From: Parasphingorhabdus flavimaris
GTDB taxonomy: Bacteria > Pseudomonadota > Alphaproteobacteria > Sphingomonadales > Sphingomonadaceae
Direction of reading: 5' to 3'
DNA: 64,000 bases
Assembly: GCF_013371215.1 (NCBI RefSeq)
Contig: NZ_JABWMH010000003.1
Span: 62,001-126,000 of the forward strand
The position numbers and the translations under genes are program-made. Shown in pieces: positions 53,105 through 61,790 of the stretch. Position 1 is the stretch's first letter, and the number at the start of each line of letters is the position of its first letter. The notes beneath the pieces were generated by a model. The model was not told the DNA's origin and searched no databases. It worked only from the letters and a program-made list of their open reading frames with translations.

Positions 53105-54109
53105 ATGACCGAACATAGCCAGATGCCATCTTTCAACCGTCGTCAGTTGCTTGCTGCCACCGCCGCCACCGGGGCTGCGCTCTCCGCAGGTCCGGCGCGT
53201 GCCGTTGCCGAGAGCAAGCCGGATTTGACCGGCAAGTCGATATTGATCACCGGCTGTTCTTCGGGCTTCGGTAATCTCGGTGCGGTTCTTTATGCCCAAC
53301 TGGGCGCGAAAGTTTTTGCCACGATGCGCAATCTTCCGCGCGCCGAAGGGACCGCACTGGCAAAGACCGCCAAGGCGGGCAAGCTTGATATCACTATTCT
53401 CGAACTCGACGTATTGTCCGATGAATCGGTTGAGACGGCGGTCGCCGAGGCCGAACGGCTGAGTGGCGGCGCGCTCGACGTAGTCATCAATAATGCGGGG
53501 ATCGGTACCGGCGCTCCGGTCGAGCTGCAGGATATCGAAACGATGCAGCTGCTCTTCAACACCAATGTGATGGGCTACCAGCGGGTCGCCCGCGCCGCAT
53601 TGCCGAAGATGCGTGCCAAAAAATCCGGCCTGATCGTCAATGTCTCCTCCCAGCTCGGCCGGGTGATGGTGCCGGGCATGGGGCTCTACAGTTCGACCAA
53701 ATTCGCGGTGGAATCGATGAGCGAGCAAATGGCCTATGAGCTGGTTCCGCACGGCGTCGATGTCACCATCGTCCAGCCCGGCGGTTTCCCGACCAAGATA
53801 TGGGACAATGGCAACAAGCTGACCGCACCGATGCTCGAAAAGGCTTCGGACGAACGCAAGGCTGCCTATCCCGCGCTGGTCGCCGGCGCCCTGCGCGATG
53901 GGGGCGGTTCGTCCGATCCGATGGATGTTCCCCGCGCCATCGCCCGGACCATCGCCATGGCTCCGGGGACAAGGCCACTGCGGCTTCCGGTCCATCCCGG
54001 TGCCAAGCCGCAGGAGGCGATCAATACGGTCAGCGCCCAGACCCAGGTGGCCATGCTCGGCAACTCGCCCTTTGGCCCGTGGGTCAAGGACGTGAACGGA
54101 CGCAGCTAG
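53105..54109 (+). CDS. Short-chain dehydrogenase with a Tat-type leader
   Basis: A 334-residue SDR whose first 40 residues contain F-N-R-R-Q-L-L-A-A-T-A-A-T-G-A-A-L-S-A, a twin-arginine signal, unusual for the family. The dehydrogenase begins after about residue 48: T-G-C-S-S-G-F-G cofactor motif, N-N-A-G-I-G, catalytic serine in N-V-S-S-Q-L-G and Y-S-S-T-K. Cofactor-dependent enzymes with Tat leaders are folded before export. GAGGAG precedes the ATG. It is divergent from the dioxygenase gene. Confidence 0.86.
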   Translation: MTEHSQMPSFNRRQLLAATAATGAALSAGPARAVAESKPDLTGKSILITGCSSGFGNLGAVLYAQLGAKVFATMRNLPRAEGTALAKTAKAGKLDITILELDVLSDESVETAVAEAERLSGGALDVVINNAGIGTGAPVELQDIETMQLLFNTNVMGYQRVARAALPKMRAKKSGLIVNVSSQLGRVMVPGMGLYSSTKFAVESMSEQMAYELVPHGVDVTIVQPGGFPTKIWDNGNKLTAPMLEKASDERKAAYPALVAGALRDGGGSSDPMDVPRAIARTIAMAPGTRPLRLPVHPGAKPQEAINTVSAQTQVAMLGNSPFGPWVKDVNGRS

Positions 54110-54124
54110 CGGAGCACAACCGTT

Positions 54125-54547
54125 TCAGGCGGTGCGCTTCACGAGAAACAAGGGCGCCAGATAGACGATCAGAAACACGCTATTGGGGATGACGTTGGCG
54201 GCATTGCCGGACGCCGCCGATGCGCCGCTGTCGACCGCGAACCAGATCAGGATTGTGGTAATCGTGCCCTTGCGGATCAACTCGCTGCCTTGCTCCACAC
54301 CCGGCGCGGTGATGAAGACATACATGGCCATCAGGCCAGCAAAGACCCCGCCGGCAATCGCCATCGCCATTTTCGCTTCCGGCGTGTCCAGACCGGCCAC
54401 GCCATTGCCGCCGGAGGAGGCGAGCTGGAAGAATATCTCGTTCGCGCCGGTAAAGTCGTTCACTCCGGCGAAGGCAAATATGATGGCAACGATAATCGAA
54501 AAACTGCCGACGATACGGATATAGCGGCCAGCGGCTTGTGGTGACAT
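54125..54547 (-). CDS. Four-helix integral membrane protein
   Basis: A 140-residue membrane protein with helices at about 10-27, 58-78, 91-107 and 117-136. No motif is recognised. ATG 54547 is used since AGGAGG lies 8 bp before it; an in-frame upstream ATG has no such site. It is convergent with the Tat-signal SDR gene, 15 bp apart, and is divergent from an XRE regulator, which may control it. Confidence 0.6.
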   Translation of the reverse strand: MSPQAAGRYIRIVGSFSIIVAIIFAFAGVNDFTGANEIFFQLASSGGNGVAGLDTPEAKMAMAIAGGVFAGLMAMYVFITAPGVEQGSELIRKGTITTILIWFAVDSGASAASGNAANVIPNSVFLIVYLAPLFLVKRTA

Positions 54548-54682
54548 GATCTGCTCCTCCTTCTGTTTCATCATCCTTAGACCATGGAGCGGTCATCAAA
54601 ACAATTACCTCCCGGGTAAGTGCATGGGGATCGATCCGTGCTATCTCTCGCTGACGCGACGGACGGCGGAAAGGAGACGATC

Positions 54683-55444
54683 ATGGCCAGTGAATTTGGC
54701 GCGATATTGAAGGACTGGCGCAAAACGCGCCGTTTCAGCCAGCTTGACCTCAGTCTGGAGGCCGAGATGTCGGCCCGGCATCTGAGTTTTCTCGAATCGG
54801 GCCGCGCCAATCCCAGTCGCGAGATGGTGCTGCGGCTTTCCGAAGCCTTGCAATTGCCAAGGCCCGCCGCCAATCAGGCGCTCAATGCGGCTGGCTTTGC
54901 GCCGGTCTATCCCAGCCTGTCCGACGACGCGCCCGAACTGGCGCCGGTCCATCAGGCAATCAGCGCGATGCTCGACCATCATGATCCGTTCCCCGGCTAT
55001 GCCATCGACCGCCACTGGAATGTCGTCAACAGCAACCAGGGTGCGCAGATGCTCCTCGCGCTGGCCAGTCCCGGCGGCCCCGCCAATCTGATCGACATAT
55101 TGATCAACAGTGCGGGACTCGACCTGATCAAGAACTGGGACGAGGTCGCCATCCTCTCCCTCTCGCGCCTGCGCACCGAGATACTGGAACTGGGGGGCGA
55201 CGAACAACTGTCCGCGCTGGCCGGTCGGCTGGCCTCCCATGAACGGGTCCGCAAGGTCGACATGGCATCGGTCAATCTCAACCAGGCGGTGATCCCGACG
55301 ATCTTTCAGGTAGGGGAAAATCGCCTGTCGCTCTTCTCGGTGATCGCACAATTCGGCTCGGTGCTGGATATCAGGGCGGGCGAGACGCGGATCGAACTGA
55401 TGTTCCCGATGGACGAGGCGACGGTTCAGTTTTTCGCAAGATAG
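54683..55444 (+). CDS. XRE-family regulator with MmyB-like C-terminal domain
   Basis: A 253-residue protein. Residues about 5-65 form a helix-turn-helix of the XRE type (FSQLDLSLEAEMSARHLSFLESGRANPSREMV), and the C-terminal part (about 85-250) resembles the PAS-like MmyB ligand domain, including P-G-Y-A-I-D-R-H-W-N-V-V-N-S-N. Such regulators respond to acyl compounds. AAGGAG precedes the ATG. It is 52 bp upstream of the metallo-beta-lactamase-like gene on the same strand. Confidence 0.85.
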   Translation: MASEFGAILKDWRKTRRFSQLDLSLEAEMSARHLSFLESGRANPSREMVLRLSEALQLPRPAANQALNAAGFAPVYPSLSDDAPELAPVHQAISAMLDHHDPFPGYAIDRHWNVVNSNQGAQMLLALASPGGPANLIDILINSAGLDLIKNWDEVAILSLSRLRTEILELGGDEQLSALAGRLASHERVRKVDMASVNLNQAVIPTIFQVGENRLSLFSVIAQFGSVLDIRAGETRIELMFPMDEATVQFFAR

Positions 55445-55496
55445 TGGTTGGCATAGTCTGCCAACGCTTCATAAGAAGCGAAAAATGGAGGGACGG

Positions 55497-56456
55497 ATGC
55501 GGACAATCAAAAATGGTCTGATAGTTGGGATATGCGGCCTCGCTGCCTGTGCAATGGTGGAGCCTGCAGAAAATCCGGCCCCCGTCGCTCCCGTGACGGC
55601 AAGCAGCGCAGAGGCGCCGGATCTCGAATTCCAGAAACTTTACCAGACATGGTTTGAAAATATCGAACCGTTTCGCGTGATCGGAGAGGGCCAACGGGGG
55701 ATTTACTTTGTCGGCACGCGCGGGCTTGGCATGTTCTTCATCCCGACTTCCCAGGGCCATATCGTGATCGACGGCGGCATGCCGGGCCAGGGCAAGCAGG
55801 TCTGGGACAATATCATAAAGCTCGGCTACGATCCCGCCGATGTCAAAATCCTGCTCAACAGCCACGCCCATCTTGACCATAGCGGAGGGCTCGCCGAGCT
55901 GAAGCAACTGACCGGCGCGACGCTGCTGGCGAGTGAAGGCGACCGGTCGGCGCTGGAAGGCGGCTTCTATCTCGGTTCGGAGGATGATGCCTCGATGGGC
56001 GCGCCACCGGTCAAGGTCGACAAAATCATTGCCGACGGTGATGTCGTGACGCTCGGTCCGGTTTCGCTCACCGCACATCTGACTCCCGGCCACACCCGCG
56101 GCTGCACCTCATGGACGATGGATGTTCGCCAAGGCGGCGAGACCTATCAGACACTGTTTTTCTGTTCCGCTTCGGTCGCCGCCAACCGGCTGGTCGGACC
56201 GCCGCAATATCCCGGCATCGTCGCGGATTACCGCAAGACTTTCGCGATCACCCGCGACTGGAAACCGGACATTTTCCTGTCCAACCATCCCGAGTTTTTC
56301 GGCATGGCGGAGAAGCAGGAAAAGCTGGCGGTCGGCGATCCGCTGGCCTTTGTCGACGACAGCGGTTTTCCGCGGTTCATCGGGAAGATGGAACTCTGGT
56401 TCGAGGCAGCGCTGGAAAAACAGATGCTAAAATATAACGCGATCATGAAAGACTGA
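55497..56456 (+). CDS. Subclass B3 metallo-beta-lactamase-like lipoprotein
   Basis: A 319-residue protein. The leader carries a lipobox (G-L-A-A-C, Cys 18), so it is a predicted lipoprotein. All B3-type zinc ligands are visible: H-x-H-x-D-H in N-S-H-A-H-L-D-H-S-G-G, the second histidine in P-G-H-T-R-G-C-T-S-W, and the third in S-N-H-P-E-F-F. It also has L-L-A-S-E-G-D-R-S-A-L-E-G-G, typical of B3 enzymes. It may hydrolyse beta-lactams, but other lactone substrates cannot be excluded. ATG 55497 follows GGAGG by 5 bp. An XRE regulator precedes it. Confidence 0.87.
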   Translation: MRTIKNGLIVGICGLAACAMVEPAENPAPVAPVTASSAEAPDLEFQKLYQTWFENIEPFRVIGEGQRGIYFVGTRGLGMFFIPTSQGHIVIDGGMPGQGKQVWDNIIKLGYDPADVKILLNSHAHLDHSGGLAELKQLTGATLLASEGDRSALEGGFYLGSEDDASMGAPPVKVDKIIADGDVVTLGPVSLTAHLTPGHTRGCTSWTMDVRQGGETYQTLFFCSASVAANRLVGPPQYPGIVADYRKTFAITRDWKPDIFLSNHPEFFGMAEKQEKLAVGDPLAFVDDSGFPRFIGKMELWFEAALEKQMLKYNAIMKD

Positions 56457-56483
56457 AGATCAGACGCCGCTCATAGCAACCGG

Positions 56484-57758
56484 TCAGTCTTCCGCTATCC
56501 ATTCCTTTTTCAGCGGCCTCGCGGCGAGCGCCATCAGTGCCGCAGCGATGACATAGAAGGTCAGCGAGTAGAGCATCGAATAGCGCAGTCCGTCCTCGCC
56601 GTAGATCGGGGTCAGGCTGTCGGACAGCGCGCCGAGGAAGAAAATTCCGCCGCCGATCCCGATCAGGTTGTTGATCAGCAGGAACAGCGCCGATGCGGTC
56701 GCGCGGGATTCTGCCGGAACCAGATGCTGGACCGCAGAGAGCACCGGGCCGAGCCAGAAATAGGCCAATGCCTGCGGGATAAGGAAGAGGATGAAGGCGA
56801 TGGTCGCGGAGCCGCTCATGATGCCGGCGGCGAATAATGGCACCGCCAGCAGGAAGGCAGCAGCGGGAACCAGACCATAAGCCGCCTTGTTGTTCTTGCC
56901 GAGCCGGTCGCCGATCATCCCGCCGCCAAGCACGCCGGCAACCCCGCCGAACAACAATATCGCGCCATAGAATAGCGAGGTATCGATCAGGCTCAGGCCA
57001 AAGCTGCGCTGCAACAGGCTGGGCAACCAGAAAGCGATGCCATAGCCCAGCATCGAACTGGACGCGGCGCCAAAGGCGAGCAGCCAGAAGGCTCTCTTTC
57101 TGGCCAGAATGTGCACGGTTCCCATGAAGCTGTAAGGCGCGACCGTCTGTTCGGCGGGAGCCGGCACCTTGGCCTTGTCGCGCACGAAATATTTGAACAA
57201 AGGCGCGATCAGCAGGCCGGAGAGTCCGACGACAAAAAAGGCGAGGCGCCAGTCGACGGTGGCGGCGATATAACCGCCGGCGATCACCCCGGTGGCGGAG
57301 CCGAGCGGAATGCCGAGCGAATAGATTGCCAGAGCCCGGGCGCGCTTCTCGCTCGGGAAATGGTCCGAGATCAGGGCATAGGAAGGGGCGACGCCGCCCG
57401 CTTCGCCGACACCGACGCCCAGCCGCATCAGAAAGATGGACCAGAAACCCTGCGCCAGGCCGGTCAGGGCGGTGAAGCCGCTCCACACCGCCAGCGAGAC
57501 GGTGATCACCCAGCTGCGGCTGGTCTTGTCGGCGACCCACGCCAGCGGCACTGCCAGCGTTGAATAGAGCAAGGCGAACGCAAGGCCGCCGAGCAGACCC
57601 ATCTGGGTGTCGCTGAGCCCGAGATCGGCCTGGATCGGCCCGGCCAGAATCGCCAGTATCTGGCGATCGACGAAATTGAAAATATAGACCAGCAGCAACA
57701 TGCCGAGCGCAACATTGGGCGAAGTGGTCCGGCTGATATTGCTCTGCTGATCGGCCAT
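56484..57758 (-). CDS. MFS transporter
   Basis: A 424-residue major facilitator with about twelve membrane helices. The N-terminal F-N-F-V-D-R-Q-I-L-A-I-L-A-G-P-I-Q and the G-L-L-G-G-L-A-F-A-L-L-Y-S and R-L-G-V-G-V-G-E-A-G-G segments recall the Spns/lactate-like uptake families. It lies directly after the hydrolase gene with no gap, in a TonB receptor-hydrolase-MFS operon, so it could import the product that the hydrolase makes, or the uptake substrate. Confidence 0.9.
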   Translation of the reverse strand: MADQQSNISRTTSPNVALGMLLLVYIFNFVDRQILAILAGPIQADLGLSDTQMGLLGGLAFALLYSTLAVPLAWVADKTSRSWVITVSLAVWSGFTALTGLAQGFWSIFLMRLGVGVGEAGGVAPSYALISDHFPSEKRARALAIYSLGIPLGSATGVIAGGYIAATVDWRLAFFVVGLSGLLIAPLFKYFVRDKAKVPAPAEQTVAPYSFMGTVHILARKRAFWLLAFGAASSSMLGYGIAFWLPSLLQRSFGLSLIDTSLFYGAILLFGGVAGVLGGGMIGDRLGKNNKAAYGLVPAAAFLLAVPLFAAGIMSGSATIAFILFLIPQALAYFWLGPVLSAVQHLVPAESRATASALFLLINNLIGIGGGIFFLGALSDSLTPIYGEDGLRYSMLYSLTFYVIAAALMALAARPLKKEWIAED

Positions 57759-58619
57759 TTATTTTCCTATGTTCGCAAAAAATTCGTCGATCGCAGCCAG
57801 TGCTTCAGGTTCGTCGAGCATCGGGGCGTGGCCACGATCCGGGATTTCCACGGCGCTGATAGGCCCGGGATGACGGGCTATCATCTCCGCAACGGTAGCG
57901 GGAGAGAGTATGTCTGACAACGCCCCGCGGATGATCAGCACGGGCAGGGCTGACAGCCGGTCCCATATCTCCCAGAGATCGGGGGGAACAGCCGAGCTTC
58001 CATCACCTGAAAGCCCGTCGGAGATGGCCGGATCATATGCAAAGCATATTTTGCCGTCCGGCATTTCGGTGCAGGTGCGCCGGGCGAAGGACAACCAGTC
58101 CTGTGCCTGATATCCGATCAAGGCGTCGCCATGTACGGACTGGCATTGATCGGCCGCCTGTTGCCAATCGTCGAACGGTGCGCGCGCGCCGACATAGCTC
58201 TGGATCCGGTCGAGCCCTTCCGCTTCGACCACCGGACCGATATCGTTCACCACCAGCCCGTCGAAGCGAGCGGGCGAAATTGCCGCCATCATCATCGCCA
58301 TCAGACCGCCGAGCGACGTGCCGATCAGGCCAAGCTTTGCGAGGCGCAAGCCGTCGATCAGGGCAAACATGTCCTGGACATAGACGGCGGGCGTGTAATT
58401 TTCAGGGTCGGGATCATATTCTGATCGTCCGCGACCGCGCTGGTCGGGGACGATCAGTTGATATTGGCCCGACAGATGCCCGGCCAGCGCCTCGAAATCG
58501 GCGCTGTTCCGGGTCAGCCCGTGCATCAGCAGCAGTGGCGGACCTTCTTCCCCGTAGATGCGGGCATGAAGGTCCAGCCGGTTGTCTGCGCTGCGGTAGA
58601 CATGGTCCGCATATTTCAT
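57759..58619 (-). CDS. Alpha/beta hydrolase
   Basis: A 286-residue alpha/beta hydrolase. Seen are L-L-M-H-G-L-T-R-N-S-A-D-F, nucleophile elbow G-T-S-L-G-G (serine near 100), catalytic acid region near I-I-R-G-A-L-S-D and catalytic His in D-R-G-H-A-P. It lies between a TonB-dependent receptor and an MFS transporter in one operon; the MFS start follows its stop directly. An esterase or lactonase acting on an imported compound is plausible. Confidence 0.9.
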   Translation of the reverse strand: MKYADHVYRSADNRLDLHARIYGEEGPPLLLMHGLTRNSADFEALAGHLSGQYQLIVPDQRGRGRSEYDPDPENYTPAVYVQDMFALIDGLRLAKLGLIGTSLGGLMAMMMAAISPARFDGLVVNDIGPVVEAEGLDRIQSYVGARAPFDDWQQAADQCQSVHGDALIGYQAQDWLSFARRTCTEMPDGKICFAYDPAISDGLSGDGSSAVPPDLWEIWDRLSALPVLIIRGALSDILSPATVAEMIARHPGPISAVEIPDRGHAPMLDEPEALAAIDEFFANIGK

Positions 58620-58639
58620 CAGTTTTGCCTATGCGCCGG

Positions 58640-60988
58640 TTAGAATTTCACCCCGGCGGAAATGAAGACCTGACGCGGGTTGCCGTAGAATGCAGTCAGC
58701 GTTCCTTCGGGTCCGAGCGTCGGGATCGGCTGGCCGTTCGCGCCGGGAATAATCGCTCCGGTCGTCGGGTCGGCGGCGATAAAGGTATAGCCCGATGTCT
58801 TGTAACGCTTGTTGGTCAGGTTCTTGCCGTGCAGTCCAATGCTCCAGCGTTTGTCTGGCGCGTTATAGACAAGATTGGCATCAAGCAGCGCGAATCCCTC
58901 TTGATCGATAAAGGGGTTGGCAATCTCGAACTGGTTGGTCTTGCTGCGATAGGACAATGTGGTCCCGAGGTACAGATCACCGTCTCCCACCGGAGTGGTA
59001 TAGGAAAATGTTCCGCTGGCCGTCCATTCGGGCGTATTCTGCACCGAGCGGAAATCCGCAACATCGGTCGGGACACCTCCAATATTGGTGATATATTCAT
59101 CATATTCGGCGTCGATATAGCCAAGCGAGCCAGAGAGCATCACCCGGTCACCACCGGCCAGCAGGTCTTCGCCAAGCCGTGCCGAGGCCTCGAACTCGAT
59201 GCCCTTCAGTGTCGCCTTGCCGGCGTTGTTGATCACGCCGCAGAAGGACGGAAGGCCAGCGACCGTACAGGCGACCGAACCGGGAATCTGCACATCCGTA
59301 TAATCGGTGTAGAAACCGGCCAGCGCGATATTGAGCGCGCCGTCGAGCAGGCTGCCCTTGTAGCCGACTTCATAGCTGTCGACCGATTCTGGCTGGAAGC
59401 TGAGGAAGGATGCGACCTCGTCATCACTTGGGATGCCGCTGGCGTTGGTCGTCGGTGCGTTGACGCCAACACCGCGCGGATCAAACCCGCCGCCCTTGAA
59501 GCCCTGCGAGAAGCTGGCGTAGATATTGTGGTCCGGAGTCGGCTTGTAGCTCAGCGATGCGCGCGGCGTAAATTTCTTGAATTTCGCGTCGCCCTGAAAG
59601 TCGGTTCCGGGAGCGCCGAAAGGAATGCCCGCGCCGCCGAATGTCGGCGAACCGCCGCCAAGGTAGTTTTGCCGGAAGATGCTCGCTGTCCGCTCATCCC
59701 ATGTATAACGACCGCCGAGCGACAGGCTCAGCTGCTCGGTGAAATCATAGGTGAAGTCGGCGAAAACCGCATAGGTTTCGGTGTCGACTTCGGCCTGGGT
59801 GAAGGCGGTCAGGCCAGCGAAGGTCGTGAACAGGCGAACATCGAAGAGGGTGTCGGCGCTGGCGTCGAGATAATAGAAGCCGACCAGTCCGTTGAGCTTG
59901 TCGCCTTCATAGAGCAGCTGGAATTCCTGGCTGATCTGCTCGTTCAGATATAATCCCGGGACGTCGAGATCGACCGCCGGCAGCGCGTCAAAATCGATTG
60001 GCGTTGCCGTGTCGTCCTTGCGCCATGCGCTGATCGACCGGAACGTCACCGTGTCGCTCAGATTGGCGGTGATGTTCATCGCCAGACCATAAGCCTCGAT
60101 TTCCTGAACCGGGTCGTTGAGACCGCCGCGGGTATCGAAAACATTGTCCAGTACCGGAGCACCGGAGACGGCGCCCGGGATTAGCCGGTGCCCGCCGCGC
60201 GGATTGCTCTTGTCTTTTGTATAGTCGCCGGAAATCCGGACCAGGACGGGCTCGCCATAGCCGCCCAGCTCTACGGTACCCCGTGCAGCCCAGATATCCT
60301 TGTTGTAATTTTCCAGACCATTGGTCAGATTGTCGCCGAAACCGCCGCGCGACAGCCGTGCGCCCGATGCGCCGACGCGGACCAGATCACCAATCGGCAT
60401 GCTGGCGGTGACCACGGCTTCTGCCTGATCATAAGTACCGTAGGTCGCCCGCGCCTTGAACGAAGGTTCGTCGGGCAGCCGCTTGGTCACATATTTGACC
60501 GCGCCGCCGATGGTGTTGCGACCGTAAAGCGTGCCCTGTGGACCGCGCAATACTTCGATCCGTTCGACGTCATAAATGTCAAGAACCGCGGCTTGCGGAC
60601 GGTTGAGATAGACATCGTCAAGATAGATGCCGACGCCCTGCTCGAAACCGGAAACCGGATCCTGCTGGCCGATGCCGCGGATGAAGGCGGAAAGTGTCGA
60701 GTTGGTGCCGCGCGAGGCTTCCAGCGTCGTATTGGGCGTCGTCAATCCGATATCGGTAATATCGACCGCACCCTGCCGTTCGAGCTTCTCGGCGGAGAAT
60801 GCGGTGATGGCGATCGGAACATCGACCAGCCGTTCGTCCCGGCGGCGGGCGGAGACGATGATGATATTGTCATCGGCGCCCTGTTCGGCCGACTCGGATG
60901 CCTGCGCATGGACTGCGGCAGGAGCGACAAGGCCGCCCGCGAGACCGGTGACAATCGCTGCATAGCTAACGGTTTGATGGAATTTCAT
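58640..60988 (-). CDS. TonB-dependent outer-membrane receptor
   Basis: A 782-residue receptor with a signal peptide (1-29, cleaved near H-A-Q-A), a TonB box-like region (D-N-I-I-I-V-S-A-R-R), a plug domain (about 50-160, R-G-I-G-Q-Q-D; E-V-L-R-G-P-Q-G-T-L-Y-G-R-N) and a 22-stranded barrel ending in a C-terminal phenylalanine. AAGGAGG lies 8 bp before ATG 60988. It is the first gene of an operon with the hydrolase and MFS genes and is controlled in part by the divergent TetR. Substrate is unknown. Confidence 0.93.
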   Translation of the reverse strand: MKFHQTVSYAAIVTGLAGGLVAPAAVHAQASESAEQGADDNIIIVSARRRDERLVDVPIAITAFSAEKLERQGAVDITDIGLTTPNTTLEASRGTNSTLSAFIRGIGQQDPVSGFEQGVGIYLDDVYLNRPQAAVLDIYDVERIEVLRGPQGTLYGRNTIGGAVKYVTKRLPDEPSFKARATYGTYDQAEAVVTASMPIGDLVRVGASGARLSRGGFGDNLTNGLENYNKDIWAARGTVELGGYGEPVLVRISGDYTKDKSNPRGGHRLIPGAVSGAPVLDNVFDTRGGLNDPVQEIEAYGLAMNITANLSDTVTFRSISAWRKDDTATPIDFDALPAVDLDVPGLYLNEQISQEFQLLYEGDKLNGLVGFYYLDASADTLFDVRLFTTFAGLTAFTQAEVDTETYAVFADFTYDFTEQLSLSLGGRYTWDERTASIFRQNYLGGGSPTFGGAGIPFGAPGTDFQGDAKFKKFTPRASLSYKPTPDHNIYASFSQGFKGGGFDPRGVGVNAPTTNASGIPSDDEVASFLSFQPESVDSYEVGYKGSLLDGALNIALAGFYTDYTDVQIPGSVACTVAGLPSFCGVINNAGKATLKGIEFEASARLGEDLLAGGDRVMLSGSLGYIDAEYDEYITNIGGVPTDVADFRSVQNTPEWTASGTFSYTTPVGDGDLYLGTTLSYRSKTNQFEIANPFIDQEGFALLDANLVYNAPDKRWSIGLHGKNLTNKRYKTSGYTFIAADPTTGAIIPGANGQPIPTLGPEGTLTAFYGNPRQVFISAGVKF

Positions 60989-61045
60989 GAAAGCATCCTC
61001 CTTGAATTTTATGCCTGGCATTTCCAGGTCGTGAAGCCGCCTATA

Positions 61046-61068
61046 TTGAAACATGAACCAACATTCAA
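61046..61068. promoter_or_regulatory. Operator-like palindrome between TonB receptor and TetR genes
   Basis: TTGAA-N3-TG-N3-CA-N3-TTCAA, a 23-bp inverted repeat, lies 58 bp before the receptor start and 46 bp before the TetR start. It is a likely TetR operator. Confidence 0.55.
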
Positions 61069-61113
61069 CTTAGAAATTTGCTTATCCAGTGAAATGCGGT
61101 TAGCCGTGACATT

Positions 61114-61740
61114 ATGGCCACCGAATATTCCGAACATATTGAGTCAAAAGACAAACAGCCGCGCACTGCGCGCGGGCTCAAGACCAAGCGCAAGCTGCTA
61201 GACGCCGCGGCGCTGGAATTTGGCGAGAAAGGCTTTCACGAAGCGTCGATCACCGGGATCACCCAGCGGGCGGGTACCGCCCTGGGCAGTTTCTACACCT
61301 ATTTCGATTCGAAGGACGAACTGTTCAGCGCCCTCGTCCGGGACATGAGCAGCCGGGTGAAAAGCCACGCCGCGAGCGCGATGACCGAATGGCAAGACGC
61401 GCTCGAACGGGAGAAGCTGGCGCTCGAGGCGTTCATGACCTTTGCCCGCGAGCACAAGGAAATCTACCGGATCATCGACGAAGCCGAATTTGTCGATCCC
61501 GATAGCTATCGCTCGCATTATGAAGAGACCGCCAAGCGGATCCACGAGCGCCTCGAAGAAGGCAGCGCCGCCGGCGATTTTCGCGGCGGGCTGGAAGAAG
61601 CCCATGCCTGGGCGATCATGGGGATGAATGTCTTCCTCGGGTTGCGCTATGGGATTTGGAGCGAAGAAAAGTCCGCCGTCCAGATCGCGGAAATCGCGAG
61701 CGACATCCTGGCAAGAGGGATAGCAACGGACAAGGACTAG
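61114..61740 (+). CDS. TetR family transcriptional regulator
   Basis: A 208-residue regulator with an N-terminal HTH (about 20-66; KRKLLDAAALEFGEKGF, then S-I-T-G-I-T-Q-R-A-G-T-A-L-G-S-F-Y-T-Y-F-D-S-K-D-E-L-F) and a helical ligand domain. It is divergent from the TonB receptor operon across a palindrome and probably represses it until a ligand binds. Confidence 0.92.
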   Translation: MATEYSEHIESKDKQPRTARGLKTKRKLLDAAALEFGEKGFHEASITGITQRAGTALGSFYTYFDSKDELFSALVRDMSSRVKSHAASAMTEWQDALEREKLALEAFMTFAREHKEIYRIIDEAEFVDPDSYRSHYEETAKRIHERLEEGSAAGDFRGGLEEAHAWAIMGMNVFLGLRYGIWSEEKSAVQIAEIASDILARGIATDKD

Positions 61741-61790
61741 GCGATATCGAGGGCGAGACCCGTTCTCGCCGTTTCATCGCGACATTCCCG

